Shown here: piece after piece, positions 44,171 through 55,350 of the stretch
How positions within the stretch are numbered: position 1 is the first letter of the stretch
How the letters are laid out: every line of letters starts with the position of its first letter
Position numbers and translations under genes: made by a program
Source of the DNA: Pollenia angustigena
Lineage: Eukaryota; Arthropoda; Insecta; Diptera; Polleniidae
DNA length: 64,000 nucleotides
Direction: 5' to 3'
Assembly (NCBI GenBank): GCA_930367215.1
Contig: OV884059.1
Span: forward strand, 33,037,882 to 33,101,881
Notes under the pieces: generated by a model
The model's database searches: none
Told to the model about the DNA's origin: nothing
Seen by the model: the letters and a program-made list of their open reading frames with translations, nothing else

Positions 44171-44668
44171 GCACAGAAAAAATTTTCCTAATTTTTTCAC
44201 CAATTAAAACATTAATCAAAAATTAAATCAGTTTAAATTAAAAATTTAATCAAGTTTTATGTTTAATTAAGCAAATTAAATGTTTTATTACCATTTCTAT
44301 TGGGTTATGAGTAACTATTTAACTTCGCCCCTTAATCTTATAACTATCACTAGCACCCCATTCAAGTCCTTTGCGCAATTACTACACAGAAAGAAATAAA
44401 CATGTATTTCAATTGAAAAGTTTGTGATATTAAATAAAAAATTAATTAAATTTGCACCAGTAAACAAATTAATAGAATCAATTGAACGTTTAATTAACTT
44501 GATTATACATTTAATTCACTTAATAAGACGTTTAATTCACTTGATTAAATTTTTAATTAAAACTAATTTTATTTTATGCTTTAATTGGTAAAAAAAATTT
44601 TGAGAATTTTTTCTGTGTGTTATTTTAGATTAATGCTTTAATTGGTAAACAATTTTTGAGAATTTTTC
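44171..44668. mobile_element. CACAG-ended AT-rich elements, nested or duplicated
   Basis: An outer left end, CACAGAAAAAATTTTCC (44,172), is followed by an inner CACAGAAAGAAATAAAC (about 44,384) to TTTTTTCTGTG (about 44,618). A second copy of the right end, AATTTTTCTGTG, follows at about 44,664. The interior repeats TTAATTCACTTGATTAAA motifs. Likely an insertion of one copy into another. Confidence 0.55.
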
Positions 44669-45855
44669 TGTGTCTGTTTTCAAAAGTTAAAGAATGACGA
44701 ATTCAACTTCAAATAACGAATTTAAAAGTGAACGAAGATTCGATATTAGCATTATTCCAGGAAGATCCAAATGCAAAAATGTCACTCCTCCTAAGCCATC
44801 ATTTAAAAATTTTAAAGTGCAACGTATCGGGATAAATCCCCATTGCTTTTAATACCGTTAAGAAAGTAACACGTGTATCTTCTATACCTACAAGTTCGTA
44901 GATTTACTTCGTATGCATTGCATTTTTAAAAGTCTGACTGTCAAAGCGACCAAAAGTGAACGTTGCGATGATGTATGATATTTGGGTGTTATGTTTGCTT
45001 AATATGACATTTCAAATAGATTGTGATTGGAAGCGTGTGTCTGTTTGCCTTTGTGTTTGCGTTTGTTTGTACGGTATATGTTTGGTATGGCATGTAAGTC
45101 AGCCCTTTATTTACGCTCTTATTATCACATTAAATCTCTCCTTTGATTTTCCTCTAAGCCATTGTGGCCTTAAATCTCATGTTCATAAACACAATGTACA
45201 AGGATTATTGGGGGAAAAGTGTTCAGAAAAAGGGAGGAAAGGTTCTCTAATAACACACATAAAACAAAAGATACAATGATAAAATTTGATTTGAAATAAA
45301 ATTATGGGAAAATTTTCATTGTTATCTAAAGGACAAAATTAAAAAAACAAAAAAAAAAATACAATTACAATGAGATATTTAAATATTGTATATTTGAATT
45401 TGTCATAGAGACAATCATTATTTTCTATTTGTGACAGCATTTTCATTAAAAATATCATTGACAATCCCATTGTGTCTATATTCAGGTAAATTTCTATAAC
45501 AAATCAATCTTATTTTTATTATTGTCATTATTTTTTTTTAATCAATCTAATTAATATTCTACACTCACTCCATCTGGTTTAAAAAAAAAATGTTTATTAA
45601 TACCGAATAATCAAAACTCTTTCAAGGTGTTACGAATGTTCAAACACTTAAATTAAAAACAAATTAGATTAGAATTGATATCAACACACTATACACGTGT
45701 TGTTGCCTTAACTCTAATAAATAAATATTCGTTGCACAGATATTCAATGTATTTTGGAAAATCTATGGATTTTAGTATAAAATTATTTGTTTGGTAAATT
45801 ATTTATTTTAATATTTCGAAAGACCAGATACATTTTTATTAGTTTATGCCCGTAG
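44669..45855. other. No gene seen
   Basis: AT-rich. A TTTG-rich stretch at 45,030-45,080 produces an artefactual frame. Confidence 0.5.
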
Positions 45856-45858
45856 ATA

Positions 45859-45965
45859 CAGTGGTGCTTAGAAATTTAGGGACATGAATAAGTTTACTTA
45901 ATCTTTAAGTATTTTATGGTATTGCTTTTTGATTGTAATTTTTACACTGAATAACTGAACTTTTC
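45859..45965. repeat. Possible Tc1-like end fragment
   Basis: TACAGTGGTGCTTAGAAATT resembles Tc1-family termini; no opposite end or transposase is present. Confidence 0.3.
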
Positions 45966-46604
45966 TAGTGCGGTGATGCTTTTGGCATTAGGATGTTCGA
46001 GCGCAGGAACATATGCACTGAAAGAAAAATGCTTCCTATATTTAATGAATCATTTTCGTAAAAAAATTTTCCTTGGGTAAATGAAAATGTTCATTGTCTA
46101 AATGAAATTTCATAGTTATAATGAAGTATTTTCGTTAAAATCGCTTAATTGGACTTCGTAATTACGTTAAACATTTTCATTGGATATATGAAAACTTAAG
46201 TTTGTCCAAGTTAAACAAAAATTTTTAATTGGAAACATAAAAAACAATATACAAACAGGCGGTGCGCAAAAGGACCCCAGGAAATATGGCCCCAAAAAGA
46301 AAATGAAAAAGGGCCCCAAAATTTCACATGAGACACAACAACACGCAATTTTGGAGACAATTTTTTGTTTTTTTGGGGTTATTTTTCATATTTTCGTTAG
46401 GGTGTTTTTGCATTTCATGTGGAATGAAAAATGACCCCAATATCAAGGAATGAAAATTGGCCCCAAATAAAATCACAATTTTTACTTTGGGGCTATTTTT
46501 CGTTTACAAATAAAAAAATGCAAATTTTAAGAAATGAAAAATCACCCCAAACAATTTTAAACAAATTTTATAAAATTCCAAGTAAAAGTTTCTAGGGATA
46601 GTAT

Positions 46605-46885
46605 AAAAAACCCGAATTCTTATACCAAAGTAGAGAAAATCCTTGCCGGTTATGCAGAGATGCTTTATTTAGCGAAGCCGGTGTTTGTTATACCATAGAG
46701 GAATAAATCCTTGAGCCCGGCCAAAGGCCGGTTATTAAGAGAAGCTTTATTGAGCGAAGCCGGTGTTCGTTATACCAAAGAAAAGAAAATCCTTGCGCTC
46801 GGCCGAAGGACGGCTATAAGCAAAGCCAGTGTTCTTATACCATAAAGAAAAAAATCCTTGCGCATGGCCGAAAGCCCAACGATGC
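46605..46885. repeat. Minisatellite inside the Mutator-like element
   Basis: Three to four tandem units of about 65-82 bp, each with TTATACCA, AAAATCCTTG, CGGCCGAAGG and AGCGAAGCCGGTGTT. GC-rich compared with everything nearby. Confidence 0.85.
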
Positions 46886-46975
46886 TACCAATTGTACGAT
46901 TTTTAAAACCAAAACTGTATAATTATCCGGATTTTGAAATCGGGATACTAAATTTGGGATTTTTAGTTTCGGGCA

Positions 46976-47990
46976 CACAGAAAAAATAATTTTTCCAATT
47001 CAAACAAACAATTTGTAGAATCAAACAATTTTTTGTCTGAAATCGGTCCTATAAACAAATTCGCATATTCAAACAATTTATTTGCATTTTGTTTATTGAA
47101 AAACAACACAGATTTTTTCAAACAAATAATTTAACTGAATCAAACAAAAAGTTTACTGAAATTCATATACTAAATTTCAAAAGCAAAAAAAAAAGGTTTT
47201 TGCACAAGCAATGATGCGCACCCAAGCTGGCTGGCACTGTATTAGAAGATGATGGCAGAGAGAGCAGAGCGGCCGGCTGGCTTTGAGACACATTTTTTTG
47301 TTGGAATAATTTTTGAACGAAGTCTTTTTTTATACACACCATGTTTTTCGTCATCACTCACTGTTGCTGTATCCTTTCCTTTGCTTATGAAGAAGAAATG
47401 TAACCCAAAAACGGCGACAGACCGACTCGATATGTTTTTCGTCATCATTATATTTTTGTATTTGATGTATTTAAGTAAACAGTTTGAAAAAATTGAATAC
47501 GGGATTTTGGTTTTTTTTTTAACCAACTTTGAAACCAAACAAAAATTTATTTTGTTTCTTATAATGTTGTTGTTGTTTCTGTTGTTTAAAAAAGAGTGAA
47601 ACGTTTTTTTACCTGCTATTTTTTGTTTTTTTTACTTCAAACCTCTTCATCTTTCTTACTGTTGTACTTTTTTTAAAGTGCCCAAAAATAGACTGTATGT
47701 GTTTTTTGTTGTAGTTCTTATATTTCACATTAGGAAGTGTTGCTTACGATCAAATAAAAAAATGCAAAAAGACGACAACATTAAAAAGCGTTAAATATTT
47801 CATACAAAATTATGAAAACTTGAAACCAATAACGCGTGTATTATATTTTTGAATGGTTGTCGACATTTTTGTTGGTTAAATAAAAATCAAACAAAAATTT
47901 TAATTGAATCAGTAAAAAAATTTGTAGAAATTAAAAAAATTTTCAAACAAGCGTTTGTTTGAAAATAATTCGGCAATAATTTTTTCAGTG
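46976..47990. mobile_element. CACAG...CAGTG element nested third-level
   Basis: Begins CACAGAAAAAATAATTTTTC and ends ATAATTTTTTCAGTG, flanked by CA on both sides (46974-46975, 47991-47992). Its CAAACAAA-rich ends surround a stretch free of coding signal. Inserted in the Mutator-like element. Confidence 0.6.
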
Positions 47991-48618
47991 CATATGAACT
48001 CCACCGAAGATGTTTAATGCAACTTTTTTCTTGTTCTTTTTTGGGGTTAAAATTCATTATAAATTTTGAGGTGATTTTTTATAATGAAGAATTACCCCAA
48101 ATTTGGGCTCATATTTCATTTTATATTTAGGGTTATTTTTCATTTTTTTGGGTTAATTTTTCATTAAAAAAATGGGGTATTACTGCATTATGAAAAATAT
48201 TCCCAAATTTGGGGACAATTTTCATTTTTTTTTTTTTTGGGCCATATTTCCTGGGGCCAAATTTCGCAGCGCCATACAAACATAATATTTATAAATTAAT
48301 ACAAAATTATAGTATCCTTAAAAAAATCTTTAACTGTCAATTAAAAAATGTAAGATTTAATAATTTCATACATCTAATGTTACATGTATGCCATTAAATT
48401 TATGAAATCAAAAAATTTTTTTATAAAAGCAACATATTTCAATAATTGCCTTCATAAATTTAAATTTTCATTATGACAAAAAAAATGTCATTATAGTAAT
48501 GAAACAAAAACTTTCAATCCACTTTCAATCAACGTTGTTATTGTTATTATGTACAATTTAATCTCATATTTATGCTCTTAATTGGGCAAAAAACATAGTT
48601 TTTTTTATACAAAAACTA

Positions 48619-48675
48619 CACTGCCCCGGTAGACTAGGTGGTAGTGAGCTAGTCTATCAGCACCGAGGCGCTGAT
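48619..48675 (+). repeat. tRNA-like SINE segment inside D2
   Basis: CCCCGGTAGACTAGGTGGTA then GTGAGCTAGTCTAT; the B box and tail have been lost. Confidence 0.68.
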
Positions 48676-48784
48676 AGGTTCCTTTTTAATGCAATTTTTC
48701 ATGGGATTAATGTCAAAATTCATTGGTATTGCGAAGAAAATTCTTTCAGTGTAGTCTTGCAAAGATCTTAGATATTAAATTCTA

Positions 48785-49065
48785 ATTCTGAAAATATCAA
48801 CTGACTACATGGCTCCCGAAAGTGACTTTGAAAATTAGTTCATATTCGTAATTTCAAGACGGGAATGGCCCAGAAGAGTTCTTACCAGTAAATATAGCAC
48901 TGGTGTTTTCTCTGAAGAATTACAAATTAATCTCTATTAAGGCCTTTCGGATGAAGCAATAATATTTCAGACCGAAGTAATGAAAATGAGAGATGCACGT
49001 AAAATCTATATCGTCGTTAGGGAGAAAATCGACAATGAAGGTTTACATGAAGTTTTCTGAAGATA
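48785..49065 (+). pseudogene. LINE RNase H-like fragment
   Basis: Near 48,897 the frame reads TGVFSEELQINLY, a stop, then GLSDEAIIFQTEVMKMRDA. This resembles the RNase H domain of I/R1-type LINE ORF2, where the glutamate in FQAE is catalytic (here FQTE). There are no flanking motifs, so the call rests on about 40 residues. Confidence 0.5.
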
Positions 49066-49180
49066 TACCCGACAGAATTTTTTTTTTTTTGTATTTTCAC
49101 CACTGCATTTGGCATATGTTTTGTAGAAAAATGTTAATTTTTGCGAAAGTTCAGGAACGAACTTAGAAGGAAAGTTAATA

Positions 49181-50489
49181 AAAACAAATTAGAGTGCTAT
49201 ATTCGGCTGTGCCGAATCTGTGATTCCCTCCACCGACAGTTCCAATGTTTTAGGAGTAATATCTACATATATGATGTCTATTTATTATTAATTTATCTTT
49301 ATAAAAACAGACATCTGCATTAAAATTGGTTGCGGTTTAGACATAAATTAAATAATTGAAAGTTTTATGACTTTTTTTAGAAATGAGTAGAATATCATGA
49401 TTCGTAACAGTTTAAGCCGAACTTAAATAATTTTTAGGAGAGGAATTTATATTGGAGCCATGGTAAGTTATGAACCAATCATCCCATAATTCTGCAGAGT
49501 GATTTCTGGTATTAAAAAACATACATTTCAATACAACGGAGAAATTAGTTTTAGCATTTGCAGTGAATTTCAGAAGGCTGCTTTAAATGGATCTAAGGGT
49601 TATGATGGACCGTATATCACAAAACTGCATATCATTTTTTCTGGCCATATGAAGCTAAGTTGGAAGAAAGTTTACCGCAATATCTACATCTGCTACGGTT
49701 TTAGGCGTATTTAATTATTTTACCAGAGTGGGCTTTATATGAGGTCTATAGTAAATTATGGACCGATCATCACGAAATTTATTAGTATAATTTTTAGTAA
49801 TATAAAACTGTGAAGTATTAAATTTTATTCTCATAGCATTATTTTGTACGGTTTTAGGCGTACTAAACTGTTTTCCGGGAGTAGGGCTTATATAGGGCCT
49901 AGGGTAAATAATGAACCGATCTTTACAAAATTTTACAGTCTTATTTTTAGTCCTATAAAACTGTGATGTACCAAATTCTGTAATGATAGCATTATTAATT
50001 AGGGTTTTAGGCGTTCTATACTGTTTTCCGGGAGTAGGGTAAATTATGGACGGATCTTACAGCGTGATTTCCAGTCAAATGAAACGAATTTTTGCAAAAT
50101 ATTATATCATTCCGCACCATTTTATATCATTTTCCACCATTCATGTTACTTTTTGTATCAAAATTATCAATTTTTTTAGGTGGTGGTTCTACATTTTGAT
50201 TCATAGCTCTGATCCTACCGAACCGATTTTGCTGGATTTAAATCCCAAGCTGCTTAGGATAACTACAAGTAATTTGACACCAAGTTTGTTTTATTTCTTT
50301 TGAGTTATTCGAAAGTTTTTCGAGCGTGTTTTCAACAGACGGACATGGCTAAATCGACTTTGAATTACTCAGGGACCCAGAATATATATACTTTATGGGG
50401 TCTGAGATGAATAATAAAAAAGTTTCACACGGAATGACAAACTTAGTATACCCTCTTCACAACTAATTGTTGTGGAGGGTATAAAAAAA
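49181..50489 (+). mobile_element. Dispersed repeat, ATTCGGC palindrome end (diverged)
   Basis: Palindrome ATTCGGCTGTGCCGAAT at 49,201-49,217. Three paragraphs containing GGTTTTAGGCGTA and GGACCGAT repeat at about 49,690, 49,850 and 50,005. It closes with GGGACCCAGAATATATATAC and a TATACCC/GGGTATA pair near 50,450-50,482. Confidence 0.72.
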
Positions 50490-51189
50490 TGTAAATAGTA
50501 TTTTATTGGAAGTTAAAATTATTGCTTTGTGCCGCTTACGCATACGAAATTTGTTTTTAAAAAGCAGCTTTTTTGTGCTGCATAAGTATATTTGTATTGA
50601 GTTGTTGACATTTTAGATTGATTTTGCTTTTACTGCTTTTTTCTTACGACAATGTAGCAAATCAAGAGTGAAATTTATTTTGTACGTTTTTGTATGAGGT
50701 ATTTGCAGCATTCGCAACACTGTGGCGTTAGAGCAAACCAGTACTTAAAAAACTTTAAAAGAGTGTATATGGAGCAAAATTAGTGCTTTATATCTCAGCA
50801 ACTTTAAAAGTTTTTGGATTCAGAAAGGGGGTATTCAAGATATATGTACCCCATACCGAACTCAATTTTTATAAAAATGTTCGGTAGGTCAAACCAATAA
50901 TGAGCTGATAATATGGCAAACAATTTTGCAATAAAATTATAATATTTGTTGATGCCTATGCACTACTGTCACATAAATCACATAAGACAACGTCGTTAAT
51001 CAGTGTAAGGAAGATTTAGCCAGATTTTTGTTGTTGTAACGGGTTTGCTATTGTCGAAAAATTGTTGTTCTTTGGAGTGAGAATCGGGTCGTTTCGGAGA
51101 AAATATCCAATTGCCTAGACTGTCTATCTGGCGTTTTGGTCCCAGCGCATAGAGACTATTGCGTTAGTGGACCAGCAATCAAGCTGGCA
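50490..51189. other. No gene seen
   Basis: Non-coding AT-rich DNA. Confidence 0.5.
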
Positions 51190-51722
51190 ATAACTGGGTC
51201 TACTTTTACTATTTTTTAAACTGTGCCGATTGCAGTAATCCAAGGAACTATTAAAACACACTATCTGGTTAAGGCTAACGATAGGTGGAGCAATCTAAAT
51301 AGCTGCACCTTTAAAATAAGGAATGGCACCGATGTGGAAGCTTTTTTCATTAGAAATCTATCCGAACACCTTTTAGTATACCGATATCCATCCGGTTGGC
51401 TGGCTGTCTATGTTAACCTTGTGCACAAAGAACAGGTCGTCAAAAGAACCGAGCCTATTGAAAATGGTCACAATCGGCCTATAGTTTCACAAATCCCCCA
51501 TACAAACCTCTTTTCAGAATGGAGTATTTGTTACTATAAGAAATCTTATTAAATTGGTACATATTAAGACTAAGTTTAACCAAAAAAAAAAAAAAAATTA
51601 TTACAACCTAAATTTTTTTATCAAATTTAATCGGAATCGGTTCATATTTAACCATAACTCTCATACAAAAAAAACTTTCGGAAATAGCTTTAAGTGCCCC
51701 AACTTCCATATAAATGCTAGTT
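51190..51722 (+). repeat. Relic of the 27.1-kb dispersed repeat
   Basis: GGCTGGCTGTCTATGTTAAC, CTTGTGCACAAAGAACAGGT and CCTATTGAAAATGG correspond to 27,240-27,360. The 109-codon frame here is an artefact of this repeat. Confidence 0.65.
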
Positions 51723-52309
51723 CAGTACTTTTCGCTTATAGTCACATCCTTTAGTTGCAACCATAACGTGGACTATATCGCTAATGTGACTATAAGGCTA
51801 ATTCACATATATGCCACTATGACGCATATAACCGAAATCGAATTTAATCAAGTTGTGTGAATAAAGAAAATAAAAAATTCATATAAATTACACCGACATC
51901 AGGCTTATGGTTTTATAACAGAGTTGCATACTGTATAAAAAATAGTTAAAGTAATAACAAGATATTTCATTACTGATACCAACGGCAAAAGTTAATTGTT
52001 TACGAGTAGAGAGTTGATGACAAAAATTAAATGATTTAATTAATTCTTTCTTTGGATGGATTTTTGATTCGAAAAGTGAAATGAACTTAGTAAATTTTGC
52101 TAATGTGACTATAACGCCCTTAATTTGCTTTACTTTTTCCTTTGACTACTGTTGTAAATGGCATATATGGTAAATGTGCTTATATCGCTAAATGGTCTAT
52201 AACGTTAATACTTTTTATTAATTTTACTAATAGGGGCAAAATAAACAAATAAAATGGACTTTATCGTTAATGTGACTATAAGCGTAGTGACTATAAACGA
52301 AAAGTACTG
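51723..52309. mobile_element. pogo-like MITE with ATGTGACTATAA repeats
   Basis: Ends CAGTACTTTTCGCTTATAGT and, inward from the right, CAGTACTTTTCGTTTATAGT. The right flank is TA, the left TT. AATGTGACTATAA recurs at about 51,783, 52,098 and 52,270. CAGT ends suggest pogo/Tigger. 587 bp, non-coding. Confidence 0.75.
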
Positions 52310-53774
52310 TATTGATATAAAATTTGGCAACGATGACTTTTACAATAGCTAGTATGACATGTCCTTAGGTTCCATATAAACCCTCTCTTCATAATTACTT
52401 TAAGACGAGAAAATCTCATATATGTGTTGATAACTATATCGTATTCCGCACAAAGAAAGATTATTTATTTATTTTGCACAAAAGCAAAATACAATAGTAG
52501 AGATTGTGGAGGGCAAAAACAAATTTTGTATCTTTGGAGTAATTTCATTAAAATGAAGAGTTTTCACGGTTGGGTCTAGGCGGGTACAAAAGTAAATATG
52601 GGGTTAAAAAGGACACTTTCACCTTCCTGCTGTGGTTAACTTTTCCTATTACTTTGAATTGCTTGTACCTAATTTGTATCTCGACTATTTTTTTTTAAAA
52701 AAGAGTCAAAGTAAAGAATTTATAGAACTTAAATAAAGTGAATTATAAGAAAGTCTTCAAATCAAATCTTCATTCAAATCAATGTTCTCAAATTTTAACC
52801 ACAACTGTTATTACGTTACATTTGTATAGCAACGTAAGGATGTGTAGAAATTTTATGAAAATATTAATTATCATTATTAAATGAATGATAAAATTTAAAT
52901 ATATTTGTTAACTTGTATGTTCTTATGTACGAATATAAAATTTTCGATTTGGTCGTTTTTTTTTTTATTTTTTGGGCTGCACTACAACTGACACTTATTG
53001 GAATCCATAGTTAATACAAATATCGGTGAATGTGTGTTTAGTATTAATTTATTGTGTTTCCTAGTACGAGTTCATCATTATAATTATTATTTTAGTGTAT
53101 GAAAATTTTATTTATTTCATTTTTTTTTTTTTGTTTTGTTCAGATATAATTTTATGTCATGAATATTTTAATTACAATTATTTGCTTTTTGTACTGTCAG
53201 AAATGACAGTGATCTTATATTTATTTTAATTAGTTTTTAATTTCATATCAACTGTCGTTCGTATAAAGTAATTTACTTAAATTACAATATTAATTTATTT
53301 TTTTAACAATGAAATTAAATCAGTTTGTTTTGAATACAATTGTGTATTTTCGTTAGTTTTTTTTTTAAATTGTTGGTTAAAAAACTTGTTTTTACAAATC
53401 ACCTTTTGTGGATTTGAGAAAAATGTTCGATATACGCAACTCATGTTAATAATTATTTTAATAAAAAAGAAGTATTTTGGTTTGTTATCGATAACCAAAA
53501 AAAATCCAAAAACACGAATAGTTTGGAACGAATTAAGAATGTTTAATAATAAGTTTTGAAAATGTCAATTAATATTAAATGTTTTTGCTCATACTAAACG
53601 GAAGTTATTGTAAAAATGAAATTTTCAAATATTTAACAGTGAACAAGTAAAAGTACCAAATACTTGCACCACTACAATTTGCGAGTGTCTTGGATGAGGA
53701 TATGGTGAAAATCGCAAAGAAGCGAAGAGGGATCTCCTTACGATCAAAAGCCATTTACATCAACAACACCAACA
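52310..53774. other. No gene seen
   Basis: About 1.5 kb of AT-rich DNA with poly-T runs; nothing recognised. Confidence 0.5.
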
Positions 53775-54166
53775 TTAACCCTTAAGCGAACCCCAGGTCC
53801 TGGCCAGGCATTTTTGACTTTTTTCCAGTTTTTTTTAAATATAATTATTAAATATATTAGAACGAAACTTTATGTTTTCCTCAATCAAAGTGTTTTTTAC
53901 AAGAAACTGAGAAAAAAGTGTAAATTTAAACGCGTGGGCGTGGCAATTGGCCAAAAAAAATTTTATGCATATTGTATCCGCCAGGGCCTGGCCAAGATAG
54001 GAAAATATCAATATCGATATTATTATTATTTAAAATACAGCTATGAAGACTAGAGTGGACCATCGATTAAGGGAAAATTTAAAAAGTTATCTGTTTCATA
54101 AAGGACACCAGTTTTGTGTTAGGTTAGGGTTAAATACAATTTGGTTAAAATATTAGACATTTAATG

Positions 54167-54261
54167 AGACGGACATGAAGTCCAAGATTAAAAAAACGGA
54201 ATTGGATTGGATTACATCCTAATTGGTTCCGTTTTTTTAATTTTGGACTTCATGTCCGTCT
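54167..54261. repeat. 95-nt hairpin
   Basis: Arms of 35 nt with one mismatch (AGACGGACATGAAGTCCAA on the left) around a loop of about 25 nt. Located inside the piggyBac-like element. Confidence 0.85.
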
Positions 54262-55031
54262 GGCTGTCCGTCCGTCTGTTATAGAGTCGGTTTTCTAGAA
54301 GGGTTGGAGATAGAGGATAAGTTTGTTCTAGAGAAATATTGGGAATGCACAAATAATGAGGGTTGCTCATACATTTTACATCTCTAGGGGTGACTCCTCA
54401 GTAGTTACGGGCGTTTTTCTCTCCATTCTCACAGATTTGTTACAGCAGCTATACACACACAGTTTTTTGCCGCAAGTTTTTACTTGCAGGTGGTATGGAT
54501 TGCTTAGCTGTGCTTTTTTTACTACTAACTTAAGTCCTTTATGCCGGAATTTTTATATGTTTACATAGGGACTAAAATGTCAAATAGTTTTATGATGTTT
54601 AAAAAAAAATCAAATAAAAATGCAATTGCGATTGCGAGCATAGGAAAAAAACAATGAACGACCATTAGAGGAAAAGTCCGCTAGACTGATTACCTTTTGG
54701 GTTGACAATCAAATCCAATTTAGAACATTATCTAAAGTTACAATAAAATATCTTATTATTACTTTGGGTCCTTCAGAAAGGTGCTTATCAGCATCACAAT
54801 TTTTAAAAACAGTCATCTAAAATAAAGTGGATACATACATACGTCTCATACGTTCAATAAAGTGATAAAAACAACGAACTGTAGCCTGATAAAAAACTAG
54901 TTAAAGTTTTCCTACTTAAGGACAAACATTCAGTCGATAGTAATATCGATATATTGATAGTGAAATCTGAGCTATCGATAAATATCGATAGTATCCCAGC
55001 ACTGGTCCCAGCCAGGCCCAGGGGTTCGTTA

Positions 55032-55179
55032 GTCCAAATTCACACGTTGCAAGTCTTATTGATCAGCTTGGTACTTTATAACGAGAGTGACGAGAGGAAA
55101 AGAAACGTTTCTCTCTCACTCTCTCTCGCCTATAAGGTAGCAAGCTGAACAATAAGACTTGCAACGTGTGAATTGGCAC
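55032..55179. mobile_element. Hairpin MITE, PIF/Harbinger-like, nested in the piggyBac-like element
   Basis: TTA at 55029-55031 and 55180-55182. Ends GTCCAAATTCACACGTTGCA and, inward from the right, GTGCCAATTCACACGTTGCA; arms continue through AAGTCTTATTG. 148 bp. It interrupts a GGGGTTCGTTAG block of the piggyBac-like element, so it is younger. Confidence 0.85.
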
Positions 55180-55350
55180 TTAGTGTGAGTTTTTCTATAG
55201 CCACAAAAAGCTCCATATAAAATACAGTCCCAGCCAGGCCCTGGGGTTCGTTTGAGTTTAATAATTTTGGTGTTTGCTTAAGGGTTAAACACCTTTATGA
55301 AAATAATACCCAAGTCGCTTGGGAAGACAAAGTTTGCTACTTAGGATGTT

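Larger units (their letters stand above)
46258..48273. mobile_element. Mutator-like (MULE-type) element with 9-bp duplication
   Basis: ATACAAACA at 46249-46257 is exactly repeated at 48274-48282. The D1 paralogue has a single copy at the same position (34,306-34,314), proving the boundaries. Long inverted ends start GGCGGTGCG and, inward from the right, GGCGCTGCG, then CCCCAGGAAATATGGCCC. Subterminal ATGAAAAATGACCCCAA motifs repeat. A 9-bp duplication with long TIRs is the hallmark of Mutator-like elements. It is 2,016 bp with no transposase. Confidence 0.88.
46016..48751 (-). mobile_element. CACTG-ended element D2, host of a nested insertion
   Basis: Starts CACTGAAAGAAAAATGC and ends AAAATTCTTTCAGTG. 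Reversed, it aligns with D1 (33,733-34,547) along its length, including the SINE segment, once the 46,258-48,273 insertion is removed; part between the SINE and the end is deleted. Confidence 0.75.
53779..55284. mobile_element. piggyBac-like element, TTAA duplication
   Basis: TTAA at 53775-53778 and 55285-55288 flanks ends CCCTTAAGCGAACCCC and, inward from the right, CCCTTAAGCAAACACC. The GC-rich motif CCAGGNCCTGG or GCCAGGCCC next to GAACCCC recurs at 53,793, 53,983, 55,005 and 55,229. TTAA plus CCC ends is the piggyBac signature. No transposase remains; hairpins at 54,167 and 55,032 are inside. Confidence 0.78.

Noticed and set aside
47163..47600. Overlapping ORFs of about 100 codons on both strands
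   Set aside because: They lie in the interior of nested non-coding elements and are low-complexity (F/L/I or K/N rich).
51223..51552. 109-codon gene
   Set aside because: The sequence is a relic of the 27.1-kb dispersed repeat; the frame is incidental.
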